DNA from: Pukyongia sp.
GTDB lineage: Bacteria > Bacteroidota > Bacteroidia > Flavobacteriales > Flavobacteriaceae
Direction: 5' to 3'
Assembly: GCA_030148705.1 (NCBI GenBank)
Contig: JASBSY010000014.1
Span: forward strand, 310,001-374,000
Length of the DNA: 64,000 nt
Shown: in pieces, positions 34,974 through 45,095 of the stretch
How the letters are laid out: the number at the start of each line of letters is the position of its first letter
Position numbering within the stretch: position 1 is the first letter of the stretch
Made by a program: the position numbers and the translations under genes
Notes under the pieces: model-generated
Told to the model about the DNA's origin: nothing
Database searches by the model: none
Seen by the model: only the letters and a program-made list of their open reading frames with translations

Positions 34974-37136
34974 TTATTCTTTAATCTTGTTGTTTACCTG
35001 TTCCGGCAGCACTTCATAACCCATGTTGTAGAGGGTGAAGCCGAAAATATCGGCATACTGCTCGATGGTTTTGCTCACAGGGGTACCGGCTCCATGCCCT
35101 GCATCCGTTTCGATCCGGATAAGGGTGGGGTTGGGCCCGCTTTGTTTTTGTTGTAATTCGGCTGCAAATTTGAAACTGTGGGCCGGCACTACGCGATCAT
35201 CGTGATCGCCTGTAGTAATGAGCGTAGCAGGATACTCCACACCTTCCCGCACATTGTGAACGGGCGAATAGCCTTTGAGGTATTCGAACATTTCCTTGCT
35301 GTCTTCAGCGGTACCATAGTCGTAGGCCCAACCTGCACCGGCGGTAAACGTGTGGTAACGCAACATATCGAGCACTCCTACGGCCGGTAAGGCGACCTTC
35401 ATAAGGTCGGGGCGTTGGGTCATGGTGGCACCCACCAGCAGGCCTCCGTTAGATCCGCCTCTTACAGCAAGATAATCGGAGGAAGTATATTTATTTTCGA
35501 TAAGATATTCGGCGGCTGCAATAAAATCGTCGAACACGTTCTGCTTGTTCATCTGGGTTCCGGCCTTATGCCATTCCTTGCCGTATTCGCCCCCTCCGCG
35601 GAGGTTAGGAACTGCGAAAATACCCCCTTGTTCCATCCAAACAGCATTCGCTATACTGAAGCTTGGTGTGATACTGATGTTGAAACCTCCGTATCCGTAA
35701 AGTATGGTAGGGTTTTGCCCGTTTAACTCCAGGCCTTTTTTATGAGTAATAATCATAGGCACCCTGGTGCCATCCTTGGAAGTAAAGAAAACTTGCTTGC
35801 TTTCATAGGCCTTTGGATCGAAATCAATCTTCGGTTGGTTATACAATTCAGAAGTACCCTTTTCCATATCGAATTTGTAGATACTTCCAGGGGTTACGTA
35901 ATTGGTGAACGAATAATACAATTCGGTATCCTCTTTCTTGGCACCAAAACCACCAGCACTTCCAACTCCCGGCAGCTTTACTTCACGGACGAGCTTTCCC
36001 TCCATATCGTACTGCAGCACTTTTGAGACTGCATCGACCATATACTCGGCAAAAATGTATTTACCACCGCGTGAAGGACTGAGCACATTTTCAGTTTCGG
36101 GAATAAAATCAACCCAATTGTCTGGAGTCGGGTTTGAAGCATCCACGGTTACTACTTTTTTGTTTGGCGCGTTAAGATTTGTATTCAAATAGAGTTTGGA
36201 GCCGATATTCTCCATGACATAGGTATCGCTATCGGTATGATCCAGTATAGTCACGAAGGGAGCATTGGGCTTGTCTAATTCTTTAATAAACAATTTGTTT
36301 CCTGAAGTTGAAACGCTGGCAGACACGACGAGATATTTGTTGTCCTCTGTAACATAGCCGTTCACATATCGGTGTTTTTCTGAAGGCGTACCGCCGAAGA
36401 TCACCTTGTCATCCTTTTGGGAAGTTCCCAGTTTGTGATAATATAATTTATGCTGATCTGTTTTTTGTGAAAGCTCGCTGCCTTTCGGCTTGTCGTAGCT
36501 AGAATAATAGAACCCATCATTTCCTTTCCACGATAAACCGCTGAATTTTATATCGACCAGGGTGTCTTCAATCAATTCTTTAGTTTCGGTGTCCATAACG
36601 AGCACCTTTCTCCAGTCGCTCCCGCCTTCAGAGATTGAATAGGCCAGAATCTTGCCGTCTTCGGAAAAACTTACACCTCCCAACGAAATCGTTCCGTCTT
36701 CCTTAAAGGTGTTGGGATCCAGAAAAACCTCGGCGGTTTGAGGGTCCTCACCGGTTTTATAACGGTAGAGAACCGATTGATTCTGGAGTCCGGTATTCTT
36801 ATAGAAGTAGGTGTAACCTCCTTCTTCATAGGGTGCACTTAGCTTCTCATAGTTCCACAGTGTCTCCAGTCTTTTACGGAGTTCCTCGCGGAATGGGATT
36901 TTATCGAGATATCCGAATGTTACTTCATTTTGTCTTGCTACCCAGTCGGCCGTCTCCTCACTCATATCATCCTCCAGCCATCGATAGGGATCTTTTACTT
37001 CAGTTCCGAAAAAGGTATCAGTAACCTCGATTTTTTTGGTTTCAGGGTAATCCACGACAATTGCTGTTTTTTTTGGTTCCGATTTACATGCAAAAAGGGC
37101 AATGGAAATCAGTACTAACGAAATGCTTTTATTCAT
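34974..37136 (-). CDS. Prolyl oligopeptidase family (S9A) lipoprotein
   Basis: This 720-residue peptidase cleaves after proline in short peptides. The lipobox is ALFACK (Cys near residue 17), so it is probably lipid-anchored in the periplasm or outer membrane. A seven-bladed propeller fills about 70-430. The alpha/beta hydrolase domain holds the nucleophile in GGSNGGLL, the Asp in [10 protein letters not shown] and the His in DAGHGAG. The frame opens with a GTG at 37175; the ATG at 37136 places the signal peptide at the N terminus. Confidence 0.93.
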   Translation of the reverse strand: MNKSISLVLISIALFACKSEPKKTAIVVDYPETKKIEVTDTFFGTEVKDPYRWLEDDMSEETADWVARQNEVTFGYLDKIPFREELRKRLETLWNYEKLSAPYEEGGYTYFYKNTGLQNQSVLYRYKTGEDPQTAEVFLDPNTFKEDGTISLGGVSFSEDGKILAYSISEGGSDWRKVLVMDTETKELIEDTLVDIKFSGLSWKGNDGFYYSSYDKPKGSELSQKTDQHKLYYHKLGTSQKDDKVIFGGTPSEKHRYVNGYVTEDNKYLVVSASVSTSGNKLFIKELDKPNAPFVTILDHTDSDTYVMENIGSKLYLNTNLNAPNKKVVTVDASNPTPDNWVDFIPETENVLSPSRGGKYIFAEYMVDAVSKVLQYDMEGKLVREVKLPGVGSAGGFGAKKEDTELYYSFTNYVTPGSIYKFDMEKGTSELYNQPKIDFDPKAYESKQVFFTSKDGTRVPMIITHKKGLELNGQNPTILYGYGGFNISITPSFSIANAVWMEQGGIFAVPNLRGGGEYGKEWHKAGTQMNKQNVFDDFIAAAEYLIENKYTSSDYLAVRGGSNGGLLVGATMTQRPDLMKVALPAVGVLDMLRYHTFTAGAGWAYDYGTAEDSKEMFEYLKGYSPVHNVREGVEYPATLITTGDHDDRVVPAHSFKFAAELQQKQSGPNPTLIRIETDAGHGAGTPVSKTIEQYADIFGFTLYNMGYEVLPEQVNNKIKE

Positions 37137-37306
37137 CTTTTCTAACGATTTTTTAATTAATTCCTGGCTGTACACGGGGAGAATTACAGCTAATCAGGAG
37201 TACTATAACAGAAGGTTCATTTAGGCAATAAATTATTAGACCGTAAATGTACTAAAAAGCACTCAGTCAAAATGTTAAAGAATAAGTTTACCGGCTTCGG
37301 ATTGTG

Positions 37307-37681
37307 TTACTGGAATAACGGCCTGTAGGCTTTCCAGTATTTTATAATAAGTAGTGCGTTAAATACTACTATGATTATTGCTTTCAGGATATCCGGCCGA
37401 TCGAGAAAAAGGTGAAACAGCAGAATATTCACGGAGATTGGGGCTAAGACCAACAAAGCAAATGGCACCCATTTTTTAAACACTAAAAGCAATCCGATCA
37501 TGATTTCGAGAGCCCCTACAAAATAAAGTACATAACCGGTAGCCGTAAGGGAACTCATAAAATCGGAAGCAGCCGGTGATAATTCGGGGGAAGGGAAAAA
37601 CCCGATAAATTCATTTAGTCCGAAAACGATCAGACCGAGCCCGAGAATTAAGCGAAGGATGGTAGTAAAATTCGAATTCAT
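37307..37681 (-). CDS. DoxX family membrane protein
   Basis: This 124-residue protein has four predicted membrane helices and the DoxX pattern (LRLILGLGLIVFGLNEF, GYVLYFVGALEIMIGLLLVF, FHLFLDRP). DoxX-like proteins are poorly characterised; some act with quinone-linked redox systems. It stands alone between the prolyl oligopeptidase and the T9SS protein. The 5' part of the gene and family length fit well. Confidence 0.8.
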   Translation of the reverse strand: MNSNFTTILRLILGLGLIVFGLNEFIGFFPSPELSPAASDFMSSLTATGYVLYFVGALEIMIGLLLVFKKWVPFALLVLAPISVNILLFHLFLDRPDILKAIIIVVFNALLIIKYWKAYRPLFQ

Positions 37682-37727
37682 AAGCGCGATGGTTTAGGTT
37701 AGTAAATCTAAATATACTGAAATAAAG

Positions 37728-37757
37728 AAATCCCGACAGCTCTGGCCGCCGGGATTT
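37728..37757 (-). terminator. Rho-independent terminator after T9SS protein gene
   Basis: AAATCCCG (37728-37735) pairs with CGGGATTT (37750-37757) across 14 bases. On the minus strand it is followed by a CTTTATTTC run, just past the gene ending at 37772. Confidence 0.75.
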
Positions 37758-37771
37758 GTTATAACCTCATA

Positions 37772-39388
37772 TTATTTCTTAATGAACTTTTGTGTCTGCA
37801 CCCTCCCGTTGTCTATCAATTTTATAAAATAGGTTCCGGCCGACAAACCGCTAACGTCTATACTGCTGGTTGAAATTATCCGGTTGGTGAGCATCCGGCC
37901 GTTATTGTCGTATAGGATATAGATGGCATTTTTCGGGATATCGGAACCGGCGATATTGAGGACATCACCTGCCGGGTTGGGATACAGGGTAAATGACTCT
38001 GTCAGCGTATCCCCCAAACCAAGAATTTCTTCTTCAATTATTGTTATTGGCTCGTTGATAGCAGGATCCTCATTTACGGTGACGATTCCGGAAGGCCAAA
38101 CGATAGTGATCGAGCTAATTTCGGTGTCCGTACCAATTCCGAAGTGGGTGTTCATGCTGCTCATCTTACTAAACCCATCCCCCGATCGCACTTCGCGAAT
38201 TTGTGTTCCGGAAGGGGTTTCAATTATCACCCGTGCACCTATGCCGTCAATATTGCTAACAGTTCCCACGGTATTTATCGTAATCCAGTTATTGCCGTTA
38301 CCGTTGTTTCTATACCAGGTATTTCCCGAGTAGGAGTCCAGAAAACCATCGTTGTTCAGATCGCCGATGGAACCGTTGCTGCCTGGCAGAATTCCACTTA
38401 GTAATGTGCTAAAGGTTAGATCGCCGTTACCAAGGAGAATATTTCCATTCGAAACGATGTCCAGATTGCCATCGTTGTCCATATCGTGGGTCACGTTTTC
38501 AATTCCTGTTGCGGTAAGTGCCGAAACACCAGACATGGCTGTAATATCCGTGAACGTACCATCGCCATTGTTTTCCATCATTTTATGTGTGCCGGAACTC
38601 GCTCCTACAAACACATCCATATCTCCGTCATTGTCGAAATCGCCCCAGGCGGAAGACCAGGTTTGCATCGGATCGGCCAGTCCTGCCGCTGCCCCAATTT
38701 CTGTGAAGGTTCCATCCCCATTGTTTCGGTGTAGCTGATTTGTCCGTCTTGCCGGCTCGCCACCGCATTTTGCTATAAAAAGGTCTACATCACCATCTCC
38801 TTCAAAATCTACCCATATAGAGCCATAGTTTCCTCCTGAGGGGTAATCTCCAAGCCCTCCCTGCACAAAGGTCAGGTTTCCGTCGCCATCGTTGATATAA
38901 TACACATTAGGCTCTACGTCGTGACATACAAAGGCATCCAGATTTCCGTCATTATTGATGTCAACAAAATTAGAACGCTGGGAGAAGACATACTCGGGCC
39001 CCGAAATTTCCGTAAAGCCGTCGCCGGTTTCGTTTGCCCGCATAAATGTTACGCCGTTCCCCGCTCCGTATAAGAGATCCGTGTATCCGTTCGCATCATA
39101 ATCGGCGGCCGCCAGACTCCAGGAAGCCGGGAAATCGGCCGGGGTAGTGGTAATATTGATTTCGGTAAAACCACCGGCGGCCAATTGTTGCATAATCTGA
39201 ACATTCGTCGCTGTTACCGATACTATATCATCCAGATGATCGCCGTTCATATCCACCACGGCCATACTATTGCCCGAGGTAGGTACGTTTTCGCTGGTGA
39301 ACGACAGTACGCCGTTTTGTGCTGCTTTCTGACTCATGACCGAGCCTGCAGCCAGCAGAATAAAAGAAGTGAGTATTAATTTTTTCAT
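37772..39388 (-). CDS. T9SS-secreted FG-GAP / ASPIC-UnbV protein
   Basis: This 538-residue secreted protein has a signal peptide (1-19), then at least six calcium-binding FG-GAP-type repeats of the form D-x-(N/D)-x-D-G-x-x-D (about 45-365). An ASPIC/UnbV domain (about 370-450) includes GIGARVIIETPSGTQIREVRSGDGF. A type IX secretion C-terminal domain (about 460-538) starts FTLYPNPAGDVLNI and ends GTYFIKLIDNGRVQTQKFIKK. It is probably exported through T9SS and attached to or released from the surface. It follows the cytochrome lipoprotein gene by 15 bases. Confidence 0.92.
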   Translation of the reverse strand: MKKLILTSFILLAAGSVMSQKAAQNGVLSFTSENVPTSGNSMAVVDMNGDHLDDIVSVTATNVQIMQQLAAGGFTEINITTTPADFPASWSLAAADYDANGYTDLLYGAGNGVTFMRANETGDGFTEISGPEYVFSQRSNFVDINNDGNLDAFVCHDVEPNVYYINDGDGNLTFVQGGLGDYPSGGNYGSIWVDFEGDGDVDLFIAKCGGEPARRTNQLHRNNGDGTFTEIGAAAGLADPMQTWSSAWGDFDNDGDMDVFVGASSGTHKMMENNGDGTFTDITAMSGVSALTATGIENVTHDMDNDGNLDIVSNGNILLGNGDLTFSTLLSGILPGSNGSIGDLNNDGFLDSYSGNTWYRNNGNGNNWITINTVGTVSNIDGIGARVIIETPSGTQIREVRSGDGFSKMSSMNTHFGIGTDTEISSITIVWPSGIVTVNEDPAINEPITIIEEEILGLGDTLTESFTLYPNPAGDVLNIAGSDIPKNAIYILYDNNGRMLTNRIISTSSIDVSGLSAGTYFIKLIDNGRVQTQKFIKK

Positions 39389-39403
39389 AACTGTTAAATT
39401 AAA

Positions 39404-40768
39404 TTATTCGCATGTTTCTGTTAATGAATCGATCCATTCTTCGACCAGCGCCAGGGCTTCGTCGTGGACCAGGGTTCTGCCAAATAATGGCATTCTGTAT
39501 TGTTCTTCTGTTGTACTGAATCTAAAATGCAGCACCGATGTTTCTTTGTCTCCCGGATTAACAATCTTGGTAAATGGCGGAATGTTGGTGTCCGGATCCA
39601 CACAAACGCCCAGGTTTACCGGGTCTGCACTTTCTTCGAAAGCGAAGCGCATAGGACGGTAATCGCAATGTTTCACATCCGAATGACAATGAGCACAATT
39701 AATGTCGAAATAAGATCGTACCCGTAGATTCAGCGAAGCACTGCTGTCTTGCCAGTCGACCACAGTATTGATATCGGAAGGATATGAGCTGTCGAGATAA
39801 CCCATTTCTGCAAATTTATTCAGTTGATTCCTCGGGCCTTCAGGATAGTTGTAACTCCCATTTAAATTTTGCGGTTTAAGGCCAATAGGCGTACTGTCTG
39901 TATAATCTTTATGGCAGGTAAAACACTGGCTCTCGGTGGGGATTCTGTAATTTACTGTTCGCTTTACCCCATCTTGCAGCCAGGTGACTTCTACCGGGCC
40001 GCCCTGGAGATTAAAAAAAGCTTCGTCCTGAGCTTCATTCCAAATATAGTTGGCAAAGAGCCATTGCTGATCCTTTCTTATCATGAGTCGCGTTTCTATC
40101 AGCTGAGTGCTGTTGGCAGGCAGCACATTGGTGTAATAGAAATTCTTGATTAAAATAGTTCCTTCCGGAAAATCCAGTACCTGGTGATCTCCCGCATATT
40201 GCGCACTTGCGTTATTAGGCATCCAGATAAACCTGGCCTTGTGTGCGTAGTCTGAAAACAGCGAAGAGATGGGTTCATAGGGCAGGACCCCAAAGACCGG
40301 TATGAGGGCTGCCAGTTCACCATTGAAAAAGTTATAATCCGAAAGTTTATCGTAGGGCAGTTCTTCCGGCACATAACGTACCGGGGAGGCAGATTGTACA
40401 GTAACCCGCACATTTGCCGAACTACAATAAGAACCGTTGCTGTCGCAAATGGTATAGCTGAACGTATCCTGGCCGGTAAAGTTAGCCGCAGGAGTATAGC
40501 TTATAAGGTCGTCTGAAGGGTTGGAGGGGGTGTTTTCGGGATCTGTAACCAGAATAGTGGCATTTGCCGACGCAGCTACGCTCAGGCTTCCTGTTTGCGG
40601 AATGTTCAAATCGTTGCCCAGCACATCGATTTCAATCATTTCATTTTGAAGCACGCTTACCGCATCATCCCGGGTTTCGGCCGTTAAAGGCATATAATCG
40701 TCGTCCGATTTACAGGATGAAAATAAGACGGCAAAAAGAAAAATTAAAATATAAAAGTACCTTAACAT
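39404..40768 (-). CDS. HNE_0200-type multidomain lipoprotein with heme-binding motifs
   Basis: This 454-residue lipoprotein (lipobox FSSCK) has an N-terminal cadherin/Ig-like domain (about 30-125, NDLNIPQTG...ANFTGQDTFSYTI). The rest resembles the HNE_0200/SO2930 family (YDKLSDYNFFNGE, SSLFSDYAHKARFIWMP). Two CxxCH-type motifs are visible: CFTCH and CAHCH, so two c-type hemes are likely. The ORF opens at an ATG 36 bases upstream (40804), but the ATG at 40768 starts directly at the lipobox signal peptide. The electron partner is unknown. It is co-oriented with the T9SS protein gene, 15 bases apart. Confidence 0.85.
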   Translation of the reverse strand: MLRYFYILIFLFAVLFSSCKSDDDYMPLTAETRDDAVSVLQNEMIEIDVLGNDLNIPQTGSLSVAASANATILVTDPENTPSNPSDDLISYTPAANFTGQDTFSYTICDSNGSYCSSANVRVTVQSASPVRYVPEELPYDKLSDYNFFNGELAALIPVFGVLPYEPISSLFSDYAHKARFIWMPNNASAQYAGDHQVLDFPEGTILIKNFYYTNVLPANSTQLIETRLMIRKDQQWLFANYIWNEAQDEAFFNLQGGPVEVTWLQDGVKRTVNYRIPTESQCFTCHKDYTDSTPIGLKPQNLNGSYNYPEGPRNQLNKFAEMGYLDSSYPSDINTVVDWQDSSASLNLRVRSYFDINCAHCHSDVKHCDYRPMRFAFEESADPVNLGVCVDPDTNIPPFTKIVNPGDKETSVLHFRFSTTEEQYRMPLFGRTLVHDEALALVEEWIDSLTETCE

Positions 40769-40853
40769 AAGTGTATTCCTAAACAGGGCTGTGCAACGCA
40801 GCATAAAGATAGGAAAAATAACTTATCGCAACTGATATTTAGGTAATTAGCAA

Positions 40854-41867
40854 TCAGGCATGTTTGCCTGCCTTTTTGCCGATCAGCTCTTTTGCCAGCA
40901 GATACTCGGCAATCTGTATGGCATTGGTGGCGGCACCTTTTCGAAGATTATCACTTACAATCCAGAGATTTAACGTATTGGGCTGCGTTTCATCGCGCCT
41001 TATCCTTCCCACAAATACCTCATCCCTTTCGTGAGCGTACATCGGCATTGGGTAGGTATTGGTCGCAGGATTATCCTGTACGGTAATTCCGGGCGTTTGA
41101 TGGAGCAACCTACGAACTTCCGATATGTCGAAATCGTTAACGAACTCCACGTTAACAGCTTCACTGTGTCCTCCGGCAGTGGGTATTCGAACGGCGGTAG
41201 CAGTTACCGAGAAACTGCGGTCGTCGAGAATTTTCTGAGGTTCACGGGCAAGTTTCAATTCTTCTTTGGTGTAGCCGTTGTCTTCAAAGGTATCGCAATG
41301 CGGAATGGCATTCTTATGAATCGGGTAGTGGTAAGCCATCTCCCCCTTCACTCCGTTTATTTCATTTTCGAGCTGTTGTACGGCCGCTGCACCGGTGCCG
41401 GAAACCGACTGGTAGGTGGATACGACTACGCGTTTCATTTTGTACTTTTTATGTAAAGGAGCCAAAGCCATAACCATCTGAATGGTGGAACAGTTGGGGT
41501 TGGCAATTATTTTATCTTCTGAAGTCAGAGCGTCAGCATTTATTTCAGGGACTATCAGCTTTTTTGACGGATCCATCCTCCAGGCAGAGGAATTGTCGAT
41601 CACCACAGTCCCTTTTTCAGCAAATTTAGGCGCCCATTCCAGGGAGGTTGATCCCCCTGCAGAGAAGATGGCGATATCTGGCGCCTGCTCGACGGCATCC
41701 TGCATACCTTTGATGGTGTATTCTTTCCCGTTAAAAACGATTGTATTCCCTACAGATTTTTCGGAAGCGACGGCTATAAGTTCGGAGACGGGAAAGCTAC
41801 GTTCTTCAAGTAATTTCAACATAACAGAGCCCACCATTCCTGTGGCTCCAATAACGGCTACTTTCAT
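40854..41867 (-). CDS. asd: Aspartate-semialdehyde dehydrogenase
   Basis: This enzyme reduces aspartyl phosphate to the semialdehyde, the branch point for lysine, diaminopimelate, threonine and methionine. The 337-residue protein has the NADP-binding start VAVIGATGMVGSVMLKLLEER, active-site Cys126 in NPNCSTIQM and the catalytic histidine in GGHSEAVNVEF. No aspartokinase or dap gene is adjacent. The -7 box at 41885-41892 sits 17 bases before the ATG. Confidence 0.96.
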   Translation of the reverse strand: MKVAVIGATGMVGSVMLKLLEERSFPVSELIAVASEKSVGNTIVFNGKEYTIKGMQDAVEQAPDIAIFSAGGSTSLEWAPKFAEKGTVVIDNSSAWRMDPSKKLIVPEINADALTSEDKIIANPNCSTIQMVMALAPLHKKYKMKRVVVSTYQSVSGTGAAAVQQLENEINGVKGEMAYHYPIHKNAIPHCDTFEDNGYTKEELKLAREPQKILDDRSFSVTATAVRIPTAGGHSEAVNVEFVNDFDISEVRRLLHQTPGITVQDNPATNTYPMPMYAHERDEVFVGRIRRDETQPNTLNLWIVSDNLRKGAATNAIQIAEYLLAKELIGKKAGKHA

Positions 41868-41884
41868 AGTTTAGAATTATGCTG

Positions 41885-41892
41885 CAAAAATA
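41885..41892 (-). promoter_or_regulatory. -7 box of asd
   Basis: TATTTTTG on the minus strand lies 17 bases before the asd ATG. Confidence 0.5.
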
Positions 41893-41934
41893 GGAGTTAG
41901 AATCTAGAATCTTTCGAATAATACTATAAAAAAT

Positions 41935-41962
41935 ACCCTCCGAAACTTCTGCTCCGGAGGGT
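41935..41962 (-). terminator. Rho-independent terminator after mscL
   Basis: ACCCTCCG (41935-41942) pairs with CGGAGGGT (41955-41962). On the minus strand ATTTTTTATAG follows, downstream of mscL. Confidence 0.85.
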
Positions 41963-41993
41963 TTGGTTAAAATTAGCAGCGTAGCGGTGACGC

Positions 41994-42404
41994 TTATTGT
42001 CTCTTAAGAATATCTCTGATCTCTGCAAGTAATTCTTCCTGAGTAGGACCAGCGGGTGCGGCGGGAGCCTCTTCTTTTGGCTTCTTGGTTTTGTTATATG
42101 CTTTTACAATTAGGAACAATACAAATCCAACGATAACCAGGTTGATAAGTGCATTTATCCACCGCCCGTACATAATGGCATTTTCAGGCGTAATTACAGT
42201 TCCGTCATCGGCCACAACGGCATCATCCAAAACTACTTTCATATCTGCAAAATCTATACCTCCCGAAAAATGCCCCACGATTGGCATCATTATATCATTG
42301 GTAAAACCGCTAACTACTAGCCCTATAGCCCCGGCTAAGATCACGGCAACTGCAAGATCGATAACATTGCCGGTTAAAATAAAGTTCCTGAATTCTTTTA
42401 ACAT
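41994..42404 (-). CDS. mscL: Large-conductance mechanosensitive channel
   Basis: This channel opens on membrane stretch to release solutes during osmotic downshock. The 136-residue protein has the N-terminal FRNFILTGNVIDLAVAVILAGAIG (helix S1 and TM1), TM2 (INALINLVIVGFVLFLIVKAYN), and a cytoplasmic helix with a Pro/Ala linker (PKEEAPAAPAGPTQEELLAEIRDIL). The pore-lining glycines of TM1 are present. The loop includes an Asp-rich VVLDDAVVADDGTV segment. It has a strong terminator. Confidence 0.95.
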   Translation of the reverse strand: MLKEFRNFILTGNVIDLAVAVILAGAIGLVVSGFTNDIMMPIVGHFSGGIDFADMKVVLDDAVVADDGTVITPENAIMYGRWINALINLVIVGFVLFLIVKAYNKTKKPKEEAPAAPAGPTQEELLAEIRDILKRQ

Positions 42405-42475
42405 GTTGATTGGTTTTAAAGTTACCTCGCTAAGTTACACAAAATGAGAACTTTTAGATCAAAAATAGAATTTTT

Positions 42476-43591
42476 CTAATCAGAAGCGTTTTTAATAACT
42501 CTTCGGATACGTTGTGAAATTCCTGTTAACAGCTCATACGAAATGGTGTTTGCGGCTTGAGAAAGTACTGTTGCCGGGATATTTTCACCAATGATTATAA
42601 CTTCGTCTCCCTCTTCACATTCTATCTGTGAGACATTCACCATTAGCATATCCATACAAACATTGCCAATGATGGGGGCTTTTTTACCATGGATCAAAAC
42701 GTGACCTGCACCATTGCCCAGCGACCTCGGAATTCCATCCGCGTGCCCTATAGGAATGGTGGCCGATTTTTCGGTCGCCTTGGCCGTGTATGCGCGGTTG
42801 TAGCCAACGGTTTCATTCGGCTTAATGGTATGGATCTGCGAAATTACCGATTTCAGTATGGCTACCGGTTTTAACTGCCTGTCCTCGTCCGGGTGATTGG
42901 CATACCCGTAAAGCCCAATTCCTGTTCGTACCATATCGAAGTGTGCTTCGGGAAAATTTATAATGCCCGAGGTGTTGCTCTGGTGTAGCAGGGGGGTATA
43001 ACCTAAAGCCTGCTGAAAGTCGTCGGCAAAGGATTTAAACCGCTGTATCTGTTGCAATGAAAACTCACGCTCCGAAGCGTCTTCACTCGCTACAAGATGC
43101 GAAAAGAGACTTTTTATACGAATAGCTGGAGTTTCTTTCAGGCTATCAACTATCCAGTTCAGATCGGTTTCCACAACTCCCAGCCGGTTGAGTCCGCTAT
43201 TGAATTTAAGATGAACCGGATACTCTTTCTGCCCGAACCGCTCTGCACTTTCAATAAAGGCTGTTAAAATACGTCTTGAATACAGTGCGGGTTCGAGACA
43301 GCGTGAAATTATTGCCTCGAAATTATCGATTTGCGGGTGCAGTACCAGAATGGGGGTTTCAATACCTCCGTCCCTAAGGGTGATTCCTTCAGAAACATAG
43401 GCCACTGCAAAATAATCTACTCCGAGCCCGGCGAGCTCTTTGGCTACAGCCACCGGTTCGCTTCCATATCCCGAGGCTTTTACCACCGCCATGATTTTGG
43501 TTCCCGCATGTAACCTGAAAGTTAAATACCGATAATTATGACGGAGGGCCTGCAGATCGATTTCGAGGATGGTTTCAGTGGCTTTGGACAT
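42476..43591 (-). CDS. alr: Alanine racemase
   Basis: This PLP enzyme makes D-alanine for peptidoglycan. The 371-residue protein has the PLP lysine Lys38 in MAVVKASGYG, a fold-III TIM barrel, the opposite-face tyrosine in GYNRAYTA and a C-terminal beta domain with NVCMDMLMVNVS. Unlike in some Bacteroidota, it is not fused to MurF. Its ATG lies six bases from the tdk stop, so the two are probably one transcript. Confidence 0.95.
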   Translation of the reverse strand: MSKATETILEIDLQALRHNYRYLTFRLHAGTKIMAVVKASGYGSEPVAVAKELAGLGVDYFAVAYVSEGITLRDGGIETPILVLHPQIDNFEAIISRCLEPALYSRRILTAFIESAERFGQKEYPVHLKFNSGLNRLGVVETDLNWIVDSLKETPAIRIKSLFSHLVASEDASEREFSLQQIQRFKSFADDFQQALGYTPLLHQSNTSGIINFPEAHFDMVRTGIGLYGYANHPDEDRQLKPVAILKSVISQIHTIKPNETVGYNRAYTAKATEKSATIPIGHADGIPRSLGNGAGHVLIHGKKAPIIGNVCMDMLMVNVSQIECEEGDEVIIIGENIPATVLSQAANTISYELLTGISQRIRRVIKNASD

Positions 43592-43596
43592 TGGTA

Positions 43597-44235
43597 TCAG
43601 GCTTGCTTTTTAGAAGGGACCTCTTCAGCATCCTTTACGTCCATTTTCTTTACCTTTTCTCTCAAGACAGCCTTGTAATAGGCTGCACGGCTCAAAGGCT
43701 CGTACTCGTCGGTTTCCCCCAACAACACCAATTCGTCACTATTGGCTTTTCGAAAACTGAAATGTGCCAGGTTTCCCGTCCTGGGACAGACGGCGTGTAC
43801 TTTTGTGACATATTCGGCGGTAGCCATAAGATTGGGCATGGGCCCGAAGGGGTTTCCTTTGTAATCCATATCCAGTCCGGCTACAATAACTCGAATTCCG
43901 TTATTGGCCAGATCGTTGCATACCTTTACGATTTCCTCGTCGAAGAACTGTGCTTCATCAATCCCCACCACATCACAGCCATCGGCCAGAATTGGAATAT
44001 TCGCTGCCGCCGGCACGGGGGTCGAACGAATTTCGTTGCTGTCGTGCGAAACCACTTTATCGTCATCGTACCGTCGGTCGACCATAGGCTTGAAGATCTC
44101 CACTTTTTGTCGAGCGAATTTAGCTCGCTTTAAACGTCGGATTAGTTCTTCAGTCTTTCCCGAAAACATAGAACCACAGATAACTTCAATCCAGCCGAAC
44201 TGCTCTTTCTGATTAACTGTATTTTCGAGAAACAT
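43597..44235 (-). CDS. tdk: Thymidine kinase, zinc cysteines missing
   Basis: This type II thymidine kinase phosphorylates thymidine for salvage. The 212-residue protein has P-loop [16 protein letters not shown] (about 20-35) and [11 protein letters not shown] with the catalytic Glu. The lasso region is AHFSFRK and the thymidine-binding tyrosine is in DEYEPLSR. In family members with a structural zinc, CxxC pairs sit near VHAVCPRTG and DEYEP; here only one cysteine remains, so the zinc is probably absent, as in other Bacteroidota. Confidence 0.92.
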   Translation of the reverse strand: MFLENTVNQKEQFGWIEVICGSMFSGKTEELIRRLKRAKFARQKVEIFKPMVDRRYDDDKVVSHDSNEIRSTPVPAAANIPILADGCDVVGIDEAQFFDEEIVKVCNDLANNGIRVIVAGLDMDYKGNPFGPMPNLMATAEYVTKVHAVCPRTGNLAHFSFRKANSDELVLLGETDEYEPLSRAAYYKAVLREKVKKMDVKDAEEVPSKKQA

Positions 44236-44336
44236 ATGGTAAAATTAGAATAAAAAGTAAATCTTTGACGTTTACATATAGGTTGCGTAAATTTAACAAA
44301 ACTAAGTAGAGCACAATCATATCAATATAAAAAATT

Positions 44337-45089
44337 ATGAAGAAGAAACTTCAGAAGGAAATCTCTGAATTGGCGTTAGAACTATCGAAAATTGAAAATG
44401 ATTTTAAAGTATCGGAGGTTAAACATAGCCTGCGCCTGCTGTATGAAAAATTAGCTGTGCTGGAATATCTCGAAGGCCAGCTGGAAGGTGGTTCACAATC
44501 CTTCGATTCTAAATCCTTTAGGGAACAGAACTGGTTCACTGAACCTGAACCTGTGCCGCGGCCGGAACACGATGAAGCCATCGTAGAACCGGTAATAGAA
44601 AAGATCAAGGACCTGGTAGCGCAGATGCCACAGGATAGTCAGAAGGTAGACGAACTTCTGGAAGAAGTTCTTCCCCGGAAGAAGTACATAAAGAACGACC
44701 TGGAAGAATTTGCTTCCAATTACAGGGATACTCCTGTGTTTGAACGTAAAGAGACCTCAGATTCCACGACCACTTCTACACAAACCACCGCCAAATCGCA
44801 AACTTTTGCCAAAAGCAACTCAGAGTCCGATAGGCCACGATCCATTAACGATGCTGTTAACAACGGGTTGAACATTGGCCTAAATGATCGCTTGGCATTT
44901 ATCAAGCATCTGTTCAACGGAAATGCGGAAGTTTATGCTGAAACCTTATCGACCATAAACAAGATGCAGTCTTACGATCATGCGGCGGCCTTCATAAAAG
45001 GCAAGGTGAAACCGGAGTACAATTACTGGCTGGAAAAGGATGAATACGCCGAACGGTTTATGGCAGTTGTTGAAAAACGCTTCAAATAG
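44337..45089 (+). CDS. Conserved Bacteroidota protein of unknown function
   Basis: I do not recognise a named family. The 250-residue protein has an N-terminal coiled coil (about 1-45: KLQKEISELALELSKIENDFKVSEVKHSLRLLYEKL) and an acidic, disordered middle with Glu/Pro and a Ser/Thr stretch (about 50-165, TSDSTTTSTQTTAKSQTF). A structured C-terminal block (about 170-250) reads LNDRLAFIKHLFNGNAEVYAETLS. There is no signal peptide, so it is cytosolic. RsmI follows six bases later, so the two are probably co-transcribed. Confidence 0.85.
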   Translation: MKKKLQKEISELALELSKIENDFKVSEVKHSLRLLYEKLAVLEYLEGQLEGGSQSFDSKSFREQNWFTEPEPVPRPEHDEAIVEPVIEKIKDLVAQMPQDSQKVDELLEEVLPRKKYIKNDLEEFASNYRDTPVFERKETSDSTTTSTQTTAKSQTFAKSNSESDRPRSINDAVNNGLNIGLNDRLAFIKHLFNGNAEVYAETLSTINKMQSYDHAAAFIKGKVKPEYNYWLEKDEYAERFMAVVEKRFK

Positions 45090-45095
45090 ATTTAC

